A stretch of 64,000 nucleotides of DNA from Leptospira_A soteropolitanensis (GTDB taxonomy: Bacteria; Spirochaetota; Leptospiria; Leptospirales; Leptospiraceae), in NCBI RefSeq assembly GCF_026151335.1, contig NZ_JAMQPP010000003.1. The stretch is one strand, 5' to 3'. The translations under genes were made by a program, and so were the position numbers. Every line of letters starts with the position of its first letter. Position 1 is the first letter of the stretch. Below are positions 9,465 to 16,220 of the stretch, piece by piece. A model generated the notes under the pieces. The model was not told the origin of the DNA and did not search any database. It saw only the letters and a list, made by a program, of their open reading frames with translations.

Positions 9465-9670
9465 AGGTGCCCTATTTCCGGCATGCCGAGAATTGCCGAT
9501 CCCGAGTCTGACGGAATTCGATCATGCCGGTGTTTGGGTGCCCAAGGGGAAACAGCTAGTGCCCAAACCGGAACTCCGCCTCCGCGCCTAGCAAAGACCA
9601 GGTGTCCTAGCCCAGGCACTTAAGATTTGGTCTGTAAAATTCAATAAATGCCTAGTTTTAGGCATTTTGT
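9465..9670 (+). ncRNA. Candidate structured non-coding RNA
   Basis: The plus strand can fold into a closed multi-branch structure: AGGTGCC (9465-9471) pairs with GGCACTT (9615-9621), closing two inner stems, CCGGCATG (9478-9485) with CATGCCGG (9523-9530) and GTTTGGG (9532-9538) with CCCAAAC (9562-9568). A rho-independent terminator-like hairpin follows at 9646-9670. The segment is GC-rich in AT-rich surroundings, as is usual for structured RNA. I compared it by eye with tmRNA, RNase P, SRP and 6S signatures and found none, so the class is unknown. The strand is inferred from the terminator; no clear promoter was found. Confidence 0.4.
9646..9670 (+). terminator. Probable rho-independent terminator
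   Basis: A perfect 9-base stem, AAATGCCTA (9646-9654) and TAGGCATTT (9659-9667), encloses a GTTT loop and is followed by the T-rich TGTTTC. It reads on the plus strand, where no protein gene lies upstream, so it would end the candidate structured RNA. Confidence 0.55.
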
Positions 9671-9848
9671 TTCGAGCGCGTAAAAGAACTCGGCAATCTT
9701 AGCATGAAGGCTCGCAGGAATCGCCTTAAGTGATTAAAAATGGGCAATTTTGGTGGTATCAGTGATTATGTCTCCATTTGGACGAAATGGAGGATTCGGC
9801 CCTGTAGTGCGCACAGGACGAACCTTTTTAGGTGAGGAAAAGTGAAAA

Positions 9849-10274
9849 CTAAGCCTTTTTAGAGCTCTGTTTGGCAGAGGGCTTCGCCTTCTTTACAGGA
9901 GGTATGGATTTTGCTTGCGAGCGCTTTGATTTAGAACTTTGAGAGAGTGATTGCTTTCTTGGCGATTTTGAGCCAGCGGAATCGGATCTTCTGTCTTCTT
10001 CCCCGGATATAAAGTCACTAGGAACTCTACCGTTGCGTTTGACCATGTAGATGAAATGTCGGACATATTGAGTGTATGGTTCAGGGATGGCCTTTGGATC
10101 GAAGTTTTTAGCATCCTGAAGGAGTTGGTTGACGAGAGCCAAAGGGAGGTCATCCTTACTGGTTGCCATAAGAATTTCCAATCGTTTGCAGATCTCCGAG
10201 TCATTGACTTCGGTAGAGAGTTTTCGCATAGCGTTGAGAAATTTTTGGAAGGCAACTCGCTTCGGCTGAGACAT
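9849..10274 (-). CDS. Hypothetical protein with Lys/Ser-rich tail
   Basis: The 141 residues have a helical N-terminal part (MSQPKRVAFQKFLNAMRKLS, then EICKRLEILMATSKDDLPLALVNQLLQ) and, from about residue 95, a low-complexity basic tail rich in Ser, Lys and Pro. The N-terminal composition looks natural. It starts inside, and in a different frame from, the C-terminal part of the exported protein encoded at 9893-10741, giving about 380 bases of same-strand overlap. That is far too much for two normal genes. Either this frame is the true continuation of the upstream protein after a frameshift, or the upstream frame lost its stop. GGGG lies just before the ATG, closer than usual for a ribosome binding site. 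Confidence 0.6.
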   Translation of the reverse strand: MSQPKRVAFQKFLNAMRKLSTEVNDSEICKRLEILMATSKDDLPLALVNQLLQDAKNFDPKAIPEPYTQYVRHFIYMVKRNGRVPSDFISGEEDRRSDSAGSKSPRKQSLSQSSKSKRSQAKSIPPVKKAKPSAKQSSKKA

Positions 10275-10741
10275 ATCCCCAGAAAACCAAAAAGTCCTGA
10301 GTTGGCAACCGATTTTACATAGGACTGCTTTGGCTCATTCTCAAAAATAAAAAGTCGCGCACGGGGACCTAGAGATCTCTCTTGGGAAGGTGTTCCATAT
10401 TTTTTAGCTAAACTAATATCCGAATCAGAGACCTCTCCAGAAAATAGAGAATCCAAAACTTTCTCATCGGTAGAAACCCAAAGAAAAGAACTTCCCTCTT
10501 CGCTATAGGAGGAGGCCTCAAAAGCCATTTCCGTTTCTTGGTCTGCTGTTACCTCATAAACCAAACCATCTCTCAGCTCGATAGGAGCTAGGAGTTCGTC
10601 GTTTGGAATGATGACAGGAAGGTCTGATTCATTTGCAAAAAGATTAGAAGCGGGGAAAATAAAAAAAACTGAAAGCAAAGCAGAGAGTGCGATTTTTTGC
10701 AATTTCTGTGCCATTTTTTTGTTTTTTTCCAAGAAAACCAT
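9893..10741 (-). CDS. Exported hypothetical protein; C-terminal half probably out of frame
   Basis: The start chosen is the ATG at 10741, which has a strong GAGGAAAAT ribosome binding site; an upstream ATG at 10849 is not supported. Residues 1-40 form a signal peptide (MAQKLQKIALSALLSVFFIFP within it, ending ...NLFANE). The next about 120 residues look like a real secreted domain (LPVIIPNDELLAPIELRDG, SSFLWVSTDEKVLDSLFSG, LGPRARLFIFENEP). From about residue 155 on, the frame overlaps the better-looking 9849-10274 frame and becomes Ser/Arg-rich and unconvincing. The true gene may therefore end, or shift frame, near 10275-10330. No family recognised. Confidence 0.55.
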   Translation of the reverse strand: MVFLEKNKKMAQKLQKIALSALLSVFFIFPASNLFANESDLPVIIPNDELLAPIELRDGLVYEVTADQETEMAFEASSYSEEGSSFLWVSTDEKVLDSLFSGEVSDSDISLAKKYGTPSQERSLGPRARLFIFENEPKQSYVKSVANSGLFGFLGICLSRSELPSKNFSTLCENSLPKSMTRRSANDWKFLWQPVRMTSLWLSSTNSFRMLKTSIQRPSLNHTLNMSDISSTWSNATVEFLVTLYPGKKTEDPIPLAQNRQESNHSLKVLNQSARKQNPYLL

Positions 10742-10803
10742 AGGATTTTCCTCAGTATCCCTCGAAATCATGGAAAAATAAAGCTTTTTTTGCAGGATTC
10801 CGG

Positions 10804-11802
10804 CTATTTTTTGATGATTTGAGAACGCACCCGAAGTTTCCATTCCCAAAGGACAATTTCATGTTCTAGGTCCTGAGCCGTCTCCTGCTCTTTTGCAAGG
10901 AGGGCATAGATCATATTTGAGATTTCTTTTGAGAATCCCAAGTCCAATTCCTTTTCAAAATCTTCCACCCGGAATTCTAAAATAAGAACGGCCAAACGAA
11001 AGGCCTCGTTCATGGCAACGAGCTGCGGTTTTACCGTATCTAGTTCCGGTTTTTTTAATTCGTTTTTGATCATCACATCCAAGAAGGTTCGAATGAACAT
11101 AACATCATCGGAGGAAAGATGAAAATCTAAAAGGAGCTGTTTTACCTTATCCAACTCCATTGCACGAAGATGGATCCGCGCTAAAAAAACAGGATTTTCG
11201 CTATAGGTATTTAGGTTTTGATTTTTGGCAACATCAGTTGCCCGAACTTTGTCATAATCAACCACTCCCTTATCTTTAGAAGCATCCGTTTTGGGAGACT
11301 GCGATTCTGCTGAAGTATTGATCCTCTTTTTGATCACAAGGATGTTCATGCTCGGATATCGGATTTTAAAAGAAACCATATCCGATCGGGGGATTTCCTC
11401 ATCCACGACGAGATACTGGGCGTGCTCCCCCCTCTCCCAAGCTGCCATCAAATCTTCCTTAGTTTTGTAGTGATAGATCACAACAGGAAGGACATCACTC
11501 TGACTCCCCGTTCCAAGGTAGATGGTTTTGATTTCATTGGAGAATCCATGTTGGTAAGGAATGACGAGTTTACCTGCCTTAACGTTGACAAAGGAAAGTT
11601 CTCCTAAATGGAAATGGGATACGTCGAAATCGTCCCCAAAAAATCCAACCCGAGGGACATTGACTACAATGGAATTATTTCTGGCTCCTTTAGGAACCTC
11701 TGGCCCGGAATCCGTAAATACAACATAGGTCAACTTGGAAAGCCGAACTTTGACGAGAAACCCAGCTGGGGTTTTCCTCTCTTCGTATACAGTATCATCC
11801 AT
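10804..11802 (-). CDS. Conserved hypothetical protein
   Basis: A 332-residue, apparently cytoplasmic protein without a recognisable family. The N-terminal part looks like a beta-rich domain (KTPAGFLVKVRLSKLTYVVF, SIVVNVPRVGFFGDDF, LGELSFVNVKAGKLVIP); a polar linker near residues 160-185 (TSAESQSPKTDASKDKG) leads into an all-helical C-terminal half (FLARIHLRAMELDKVKQLLL, DFEKELDLGFSKEISNMIYALL). It starts 2 bases after the stop of the NtrC/Fis-type regulator and the two are almost certainly co-transcribed. Partnership with that regulator is inference from position only. Confidence 0.8.
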   Translation of the reverse strand: MDDTVYEERKTPAGFLVKVRLSKLTYVVFTDSGPEVPKGARNNSIVVNVPRVGFFGDDFDVSHFHLGELSFVNVKAGKLVIPYQHGFSNEIKTIYLGTGSQSDVLPVVIYHYKTKEDLMAAWERGEHAQYLVVDEEIPRSDMVSFKIRYPSMNILVIKKRINTSAESQSPKTDASKDKGVVDYDKVRATDVAKNQNLNTYSENPVFLARIHLRAMELDKVKQLLLDFHLSSDDVMFIRTFLDVMIKNELKKPELDTVKPQLVAMNEAFRLAVLILEFRVEDFEKELDLGFSKEISNMIYALLAKEQETAQDLEHEIVLWEWKLRVRSQIIKK

Positions 11803-11804
11803 TT

Positions 11805-13148
11805 TTACATTAAACCAAGTTGTTTCATTTTATATTGGAGGGAACCCCTCGAAATGCCCAAGGCCTTTGCCATCCGGATTTGGTTACCAGAAAAGATCCG
11901 CATGGCAAGCAGAATCTTCTGCCTTTCTAAGGCCTCTGTTCCACGCCGCAAGTCTAAATCTTCCGCATCAGGAATCTCCAGGTCCATCTTAAATTTTCCA
12001 GGTTCCAAATCTGTTAGTTCCACCTGGTTTGACCTGCAGGTCAAAATCCCCGTTAAGATGGCATTTCTTAAATCCTTAAAATTTTCCGAATAAGATCTGG
12101 ATATCAATTCCTGCAAACTTGGCGCCCCTAAACGCAAACCCGAACGGTTCTGAGAATCACATAATTCTTCAAATATTGCCTGCACCAAAGTTTGCAATTT
12201 TGCTTTGGGGAGGAACCTAAGAGACGGTAGTACTAACGAATTTTTTTGTAAAAATCTTTCAAATTCGGGCAACAATTCTTGTCCCATATCCTCAGGTCCG
12301 AGCAGAAACAAAGACCCTGGATATCCGGATTTGGACCACCAATCGAGAAGGATTTGCTGCTGCCCCAAATTCAAACTTTGGATCCCAGCAAGGACCAAAC
12401 TCCCCTGCCGCGACTCAGCACCCCACTGGGCTAAGGCCTTTTCCAGTTTTCCAAAGTGGTCAGGTAGCGACTCTACCACAAGGATGGGAGCGCCAGGAAG
12501 ATTGTTTTGATGAACCCATTTCGCTATGGTTTTTTTCCCTGAGCCGGAAGGACCGAGAATGGTCAGTATTTTTTGCTTAGCGAATTCCGTGGTCGCTAGA
12601 TCTAAATTGGGAATTTCCTTGCGATATAAAAAATACGAATTTCCGGAAAGAGCCGCCTCTTTGACTAAAGGAAGAATTTGTGTTCTGCCCCATTCATTTC
12701 CAATTTTTTCGGCAAGAAGGCCGAGAAAAATCCCCACCGGGAGCGAATAAGATTCATCCATTTCAGTAAGAAGAAATCCGATTTCTTTTTGCCCAGACCG
12801 AATTCGAATGGCGACAGCATTTGTTTTTTTGCCAAATAACTCAAACTCAGAACCAGAAAAAAAGACGGGTTCCTGGGAGCGCATCAACTCTTCCCAATGC
12901 AAAGAATCACGGTTTAAAAAGGAATAATAAAAGCCATCTTCCCCGTATCCAAAACTTGCTGATTCATAAAAAGAATCCTCTCCTTCAATTTTCAGAACCA
13001 CTACACCGGAAGAGAGACCAAGCTCAGTACATAAATTTTCCCACAAAACAGGAAGGACAGAATCCATCCAATCCTTGCCAGTTTTATCAGAGGCAAGCAG
13101 GGAAATGGCTTGAGAAGGCATGCTATGAAACTGTTTAAATTTAATCAC
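11805..13148 (-). CDS. Degenerate NtrC-like AAA+ protein with Fis-type DNA-binding domain
   Basis: The 447 residues show an N-terminal GAF-like sensory part (about 1-160, GVVVLKIEGEDSFYESASFGYGEDG), an AAA+ module with Walker A GPSGSGKKTI (about residue 197), and a C-terminal helix-turn-helix of the Fis type (NQIRMAKALGISRGSLQYKM). The AAA+ module is eroded: Walker B is replaced by LVLAGIQSL with no acidic pair and the GAFTGA loop needed to contact sigma-54 is absent. It therefore probably does not activate sigma-54 promoters and may act as a simple DNA-binding regulator. The frame opens with a GTG at 13148; an ATG at 13121 is an alternative. A TTGACA lies at 13156-13151 on this strand. Its upstream region is shared with parA and holds two TGTCGGA-type palindromes. 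Confidence 0.78.
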   Translation of the reverse strand: MIKFKQFHSMPSQAISLLASDKTGKDWMDSVLPVLWENLCTELGLSSGVVVLKIEGEDSFYESASFGYGEDGFYYSFLNRDSLHWEELMRSQEPVFFSGSEFELFGKKTNAVAIRIRSGQKEIGFLLTEMDESYSLPVGIFLGLLAEKIGNEWGRTQILPLVKEAALSGNSYFLYRKEIPNLDLATTEFAKQKILTILGPSGSGKKTIAKWVHQNNLPGAPILVVESLPDHFGKLEKALAQWGAESRQGSLVLAGIQSLNLGQQQILLDWWSKSGYPGSLFLLGPEDMGQELLPEFERFLQKNSLVLPSLRFLPKAKLQTLVQAIFEELCDSQNRSGLRLGAPSLQELISRSYSENFKDLRNAILTGILTCRSNQVELTDLEPGKFKMDLEIPDAEDLDLRRGTEALERQKILLAMRIFSGNQIRMAKALGISRGSLQYKMKQLGLM

Positions 13149-13173
13149 TTTGTCAAGTACGTACCTATTTGAA

Positions 13174-13189
13174 TGTCGGATGTCCGACC
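13174..13189. promoter_or_regulatory. Inverted repeat, candidate parS/operator site 1 for ParA-ParB-Rep cassette
   Basis: TGTCGGA-TG-TCCGACC, arms matching over GTCGGA/TCCGAC. It lies between the divergent regulator gene and parA, 51 bases from an identical-type site at 13225. The same arms recur at 14992-15006 after parB. Three copies flanking a parAB pair suggest the ParB recognition site or an operator for the cassette. Confidence 0.6.
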
Positions 13190-13224
13190 AAAAGAGAGGA
13201 GATAGTTTTTGCTAATTTTCGGTA

Positions 13225-13240
13225 TGTCGGATGTCCGACA
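13225..13240. promoter_or_regulatory. Inverted repeat, candidate parS/operator site 2
   Basis: TGTCGGA-TG-TCCGACA, a perfect 7-base inverted repeat with a 2-base centre, 111 bases before the parA start. It is unlike the widespread chromosomal parS (TGTTTCACGTGAAACA), so if ParB binds it the specificity is different. Confidence 0.62.
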
Positions 13241-13350
13241 ATGGAGATAGAATGAAGGAAAAATCCTTTTTTTGCTGCATTCTAAAAATACAATTGATCC
13301 CAAATTTTCGACAGGAAAGGATACCATTTGGGAAGGGAAAATAGAGAGAG

Positions 13351-14103
13351 ATGATCACCATTGCAGTTGCAAACCAAAAAGGCGGAGAAGGAAAAACAAC
13401 AACTTCTTTGAATCTTGCTATGGGGCTTGCCCGTCGCAATCTAAAAACCCTACTCATCGACATGGATCCTCAGGCAAATTCCACCGGAATTTTTCTGAAC
13501 CCAGAGACAGTTGAAAAAGATTTAGCGCACCTCTTTCAAAATTCGGCTAACCTAAAAGAGATCATTACTCCGGCATATAACGAGCATTTGTGGGTAGCTC
13601 CATCTAGCATGCGTTTGGCGGAAATGGAAACTGTGTCCGTGAACTCCGTAGAGGCACCCTATATCCTCAGAGACTCTCTTTCCACAATCAAAGAATTTGA
13701 CTTTGTGATTATAGATTGCCCGCCCTCCCTTTCCATCTTCACAGTAAACAGCCTTGTAGCAGCAAACTATGTTCTTATCCCTCTCCAGGCAGAAAAATTT
13801 TCGATGGATGGAATTATGGGATTACAACAAACCATTTCCTCAATCAAAAAAAGAATCAATCCTGACCTAGAAATTTTGGGTGCCCTCATTACCCAACTCA
13901 AACCTCAGACCTTACTCACAAAAACAATTCTCCCCGTTCTAACAAAATACTTCCGCATTTTCGAACATACCATTTCTGACGGGGTGGCCATCGGAGAAAG
14001 CCATCTAGCCAAAAAATCAGTATTCGACTACAACAAGACTTCTCGTCAGTCCCAAGAGTATGAAGGTTTTATTGAGGAGGTTTTAAATGAGCTTAAAAAG
14101 TAA
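13351..14103 (+). CDS. parA: ParA partition ATPase (first cassette)
   Basis: A 250-residue Walker-type ATPase that, with ParB, positions replicated DNA over the nucleoid. It opens with the deviant Walker A NQKGGEGKTTTSLNLA (residues 8-23), then LIDMDPQANSTG (A' motif) and DFVIIDCPPSLS (Walker B). There is no N-terminal DNA-binding extension, so this is the short ParA form, unlike the ParA at 39.7 kb. Consistent with the short form, autoregulation would need ParB or another protein. The stop overlaps the parB start by 17 bases, giving translational coupling. It is divergent from the NtrC/Fis-like regulator, and the shared 200-base region holds the two palindromes. Confidence 0.95.
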   Translation: MITIAVANQKGGEGKTTTSLNLAMGLARRNLKTLLIDMDPQANSTGIFLNPETVEKDLAHLFQNSANLKEIITPAYNEHLWVAPSSMRLAEMETVSVNSVEAPYILRDSLSTIKEFDFVIIDCPPSLSIFTVNSLVAANYVLIPLQAEKFSMDGIMGLQQTISSIKKRINPDLEILGALITQLKPQTLLTKTILPVLTKYFRIFEHTISDGVAIGESHLAKKSVFDYNKTSRQSQEYEGFIEEVLNELKK

Positions 14104-14908
14104 ACGCCTCGGAACTCTCGCCGATATCTATCAGGCAGAAAATTTAGATGGAACCATTCGAACAATCCGAATGGACAGAATCCAACCTTCAGAAAACCAA
14201 CCTAGACAAGAAAGGAAAAAGGGAATTGAAGAACTCGCCCAAACCTTAAAAGCCGATGGGCTTTTGCAACCCATCATTGTTTCCAAAGGAGAAAGAGAAG
14301 GTAATTATAAGATCATTGCGGGAGAGCGGAGGTTTCATGCAGCCAAGTCACTCGGTTGGGCGGAAATTGAATGTAAGATCCTAAACCGACCCGATAAAGA
14401 AATTTATAAATTGGCAGTCATTGAAAACCTCCAGAGAGAAAACTTATCACCTTATGAAGAAGTGGACGCCCTTCTCTTTCTAAAAAACTCCCACAACTAT
14501 ACAGACCAAGAACTCGGAGATCTTTTTGGGAAAAGCCGTAGTTATATGACAGAGGTCCTTTCGATTACCTCGATGTCCAAAGAAGACCTGGAGAAATGCA
14601 AAAAAAACGAGATCTACAATAAAAACCTTTTGGTGCAAGCCGCCCAGGCTGCCAAAAAAGGGAACTTGGACGACTTCCTCACCTTGTTCCACAAGGGAGC
14701 CCTTAAAACTGTCAAAGATGCCAAAGACTTCAATAAACAAGTGAAGTCTGGCGAGAAAAATCAGCAAAAAAATGCAGCCTACTCTGGCTATAAGATCCGA
14801 CGAACGGGAACAGGGATTCAGATTCTTTCTGATGACGAAATTCTTTTGGGCGACATATACAAATTTGTTCGAAAGGAACTGACTAAAAAATATGGAGACT
14901 CGGCATAA
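14087..14908 (+). CDS. parB: ParB centromere-binding protein (first cassette)
   Basis: The 273-residue protein has the ParB/Srx-type N-terminal domain (about residues 28-125) with ENQPRQERKKGIEELAQTL, the CTP-binding GERRFHAAKSLGW and ENLQRENLSPYEE motifs, then a helix-turn-helix (YTDQELGDLFGKSRSYMTEVLS) and a charged C-terminal dimerisation part. The ATG at 14087 has an excellent GAGGAGG ribosome binding site inside the end of parA. It probably binds the TGTCGGA-type palindromes near the cassette (inference). Codon use and base composition resemble neighbouring genes, so no recent transfer is evident. Confidence 0.94.
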   Translation: MSLKSKRLGTLADIYQAENLDGTIRTIRMDRIQPSENQPRQERKKGIEELAQTLKADGLLQPIIVSKGEREGNYKIIAGERRFHAAKSLGWAEIECKILNRPDKEIYKLAVIENLQRENLSPYEEVDALLFLKNSHNYTDQELGDLFGKSRSYMTEVLSITSMSKEDLEKCKKNEIYNKNLLVQAAQAAKKGNLDDFLTLFHKGALKTVKDAKDFNKQVKSGEKNQQKNAAYSGYKIRRTGTGIQILSDDEILLGDIYKFVRKELTKKYGDSA

Positions 14909-14983
14909 CCCAGACAAGTACTAAGCAGTCAAGTACTTAGGAAAAAAATTTGTAGTACATCAAGGAAAAAAGGCTGTACGAAC

Positions 14984-15011
14984 TTGACATCTGTCGGAAT
15001 CCGACAATAAT
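14984..15011 (+). promoter_or_regulatory. Probable rep promoter with palindrome in the spacer
   Basis: TTGACA at 14984-14989 and AATAAT at 15006-15011 are separated by 16 bases. The perfect palindrome TGTCGGA-A-TCCGACA (14992-15006) fills the spacer and touches the -10 element. A protein bound there would block RNA polymerase, so the promoter is very likely repressed by the factor that recognises the palindromes upstream of parA. Transcription would start near 15018, giving a rep leader of about 230 bases. Confidence 0.6.
14992..15006. promoter_or_regulatory. Inverted repeat, candidate parS/operator site 3
   Basis: TGTCGGA-A-TCCGACA, perfect 7-base arms with a 1-base centre. The arms are the same as at 13225-13240 but the centre is one base shorter, which may change affinity or binder. 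It sits inside the predicted rep promoter. Confidence 0.62.
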
Positions 15012-15095
15012 GTGACATAATAAAAGTTACTTGAGTTTGAGCAAACGTTTCTTGTAAATAAGAGACGAGGGATCTGTAGTATCCCAACCCGAAAC

Positions 15096-15153
15096 ATAAA
15101 AAATTCCCCTGGAACACCAGGGGGTCGGGGTTTCCCGAAGGAATGTTGTTGGA
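15096..15153 (-). ncRNA. Predicted short antisense RNA to the rep leader
   Basis: On the minus strand TTGACA (15188-15183) and AATTAT (15165-15160) are 17 bases apart, predicting a start near 15153. About 30 bases on, the hairpin CCCCTGG-TGTT-CCAGGGG (15123-15106) is followed by AATTTTTT, a typical rho-independent terminator with no minus-strand protein gene nearby to use it. The result is an RNA of roughly 55 bases complementary to the rep mRNA leader, ending about 95 bases before the rep start codon. Plasmid Rep genes are often copy-controlled by such counter-transcribed RNAs (established for many plasmids); its existence here is inference. Confidence 0.5.
15098..15123 (-). terminator. Rho-independent terminator on the minus strand
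   Basis: Perfect 7-base GC-rich stem (15106-15112 with 15117-15123), 4-base loop, then a U-run when read on the minus strand (the plus strand shows AAAAAATT at 15098-15105). It points away from rep and only makes sense as the end of an antisense transcript. Confidence 0.6.
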
Positions 15154-15156
15154 TGA

Positions 15157-15186
15157 GACATAATTAACATTATGTCAGATAATGTC
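15157..15186. repeat. GACATAAT inverted repeat cluster before rep
   Basis: GACATAAT (15157-15164), TAAC, then ATTATGTC (15169-15176) form a perfect 8-base inverted repeat; ATAATGTC follows at 15179-15186 and another GACATAAT lies at 15014-15021. The cluster overlaps the -10 element of the predicted antisense promoter, so it may be a Rep binding site (iteron-like) that also sets antisense RNA level. Confidence 0.5.
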
Positions 15187-15248
15187 AACTCCTTCGCAAA
15201 ATTTGCTTAAATTTGGTTTCATTTTTGCAAAAAAGCGGAGGAGCTTTT

Positions 15249-16169
15249 GTGAGCGACCAGCGGCATCCCTATATCCGACTGATGACCGACATCATAGATT
15301 CTGGTGTTTGGGCTGGCCTTTCCCATGCGGCCAAAACACTTTATCCAGTTCTATTGAAATTCAGTGACTACAATTTCAAACCCGTTTGGCCTAATACAGA
15401 AACGTTGATGCGGCTCACCGGATTCAAAACCAAAAAATCGATCGTTTCCGCAAAAAAGGAACTCACAAAAGCAGGTTTACTCTACCAAGTTCCAGGCAAT
15501 GGCAGAACCTCTACCCGATACCACTTTTCCTTCCATTACGAGGGTTCCAAAATTACCCCTCTGGGGGATACGAGCGTAACCCTTAGAGGCACCGAGGTCG
15601 AAACCCCTGAGGGATCAAAATCTACCGATAAGGGGGGTGCTGGCGGGACCCCTAACCATATTAATATAACTATTTCTAATACAAACCATGTCCCTCCCAC
15701 CACTGCGGCAGGAGACTTCAGTAAAGAAAAAGAAGAGAAAAAAGCATTCGAAACTTTGGTCGAACTTTTTGGTCCAGAAATTGCTTTAGAAGCCTATAAG
15801 AAAGCGGTTTCTCTACATATGGAATCCAATGTATCTTATGTGCAGTCTCTTTGCCGGGAACTCATTTCGTTGCAGAGACAAGAAGTGCTTAAAACTGAGC
15901 AAAAGCATTCTTCAGAAGAAACCCTGTCTCATCCGGCTTCCTGGTCGGGATTTTTGTCTTGGGCGAGTAAAGAACTCACTCAATCTTCTTTGCAGCAGTT
16001 AGAAAAGGTGCAAGTCCAAATCGATGGGAATGTAATTGTAATCACTTCTACTTTGCAAGGGCACCTTCGGCAAATTGTGAATATGTATTTTACGGAACGA
16101 GTAAAACCTGCAGTTCTTGTTGTATTTTCAGAGAAAGAAGAAGGATCGCGACTTAGCGAAATTCGATAG
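15249..16169 (+). CDS. rep: Plasmid-type replication initiator (helix-turn-helix Rep)
   Basis: I place the start at the GTG at 15249, which has a GGAGGAG ribosome binding site; the longer frame from a TTG at 15213 lacks one. The 306-residue protein opens with a RepA/DnaD-like N-terminal winged helix (SGVWAGLSHAAKTLYPVLLKFS, then WPNTETLMRLTGFKTKKSIV and ELTKAGLLYQ), a form found in plasmid initiators and phage replication proteins. A Pro/Gly-rich linker around residues 110-150 precedes a second helical domain. Its position right after parAB, with the control region described at 14909-15248, supports a replication role. It could also be a phage-derived regulator. The initiator role is inferred, not shown by a catalytic motif. 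Confidence 0.7.
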   Translation: MSDQRHPYIRLMTDIIDSGVWAGLSHAAKTLYPVLLKFSDYNFKPVWPNTETLMRLTGFKTKKSIVSAKKELTKAGLLYQVPGNGRTSTRYHFSFHYEGSKITPLGDTSVTLRGTEVETPEGSKSTDKGGAGGTPNHINITISNTNHVPPTTAAGDFSKEKEEKKAFETLVELFGPEIALEAYKKAVSLHMESNVSYVQSLCRELISLQRQEVLKTEQKHSSEETLSHPASWSGFLSWASKELTQSSLQQLEKVQVQIDGNVIVITSTLQGHLRQIVNMYFTERVKPAVLVVFSEKEEGSRLSEIR

Positions 16170-16220
16170 ACTGGATAGAAAAACGCTATTTTTTGGAAGG
16201 AATCAGCAACAAAAAGCGCA

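Larger units (their letters stand above)
8983..9848. other. 866-base region without a convincing gene; structured DNA/RNA
   Basis: Long frames exist on both strands here (plus 9015-9446, minus 8927-9364 and 9371-9619) but they overlap each other, have poor starts and show no recognisable domain or natural composition, so I do not call them. The region is unusually rich in perfect or near-perfect inverted repeats: 9261-9307, 9478-9530, 9532-9568, 9646-9667, and CTCCATTT/AAATGGAG at about 9772-9792. The part from 9465 to 9620 is clearly GC-richer than the neighbourhood. The plus-strand frame at 9015 is the best of the rejected coding candidates. Confidence 0.6.
14909..15248. other. 340-base control region between parB and rep
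   Basis: This gene-free stretch is dense with signals. Two copies of a CAAGTACT-containing element (14914-14925 and 14929-14940) are 15 bases apart, and GTCAAGTAC also occurs at 13152-13160. A TTGACA/AATAAT promoter at 14984-15011 contains a TGTCGGA palindrome. A small stem GGGAT/ATCCC lies at 15069-15085. GACATAAT-type 8-mers occur at 15014, 15157, 15169 (inverted) and 15179 (inverted, one mismatch). A minus-strand promoter and terminator define a predicted antisense RNA. By position this is the replication control region, and possibly the origin, of the cassette. Confidence 0.65.

Noticed and set aside
9478..9568. tRNA or tmRNA gene
   Set aside because: An ATCGAATTCC sequence on the minus strand looks slightly like a T-loop, but the flanking stems do not pair and no CCA or acceptor arm is seen.
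15106..15123. Hairpin as a terminator for parB
   Set aside because: No T-run follows on the plus strand; the U-run is on the minus strand, so it ends an antisense transcript instead.
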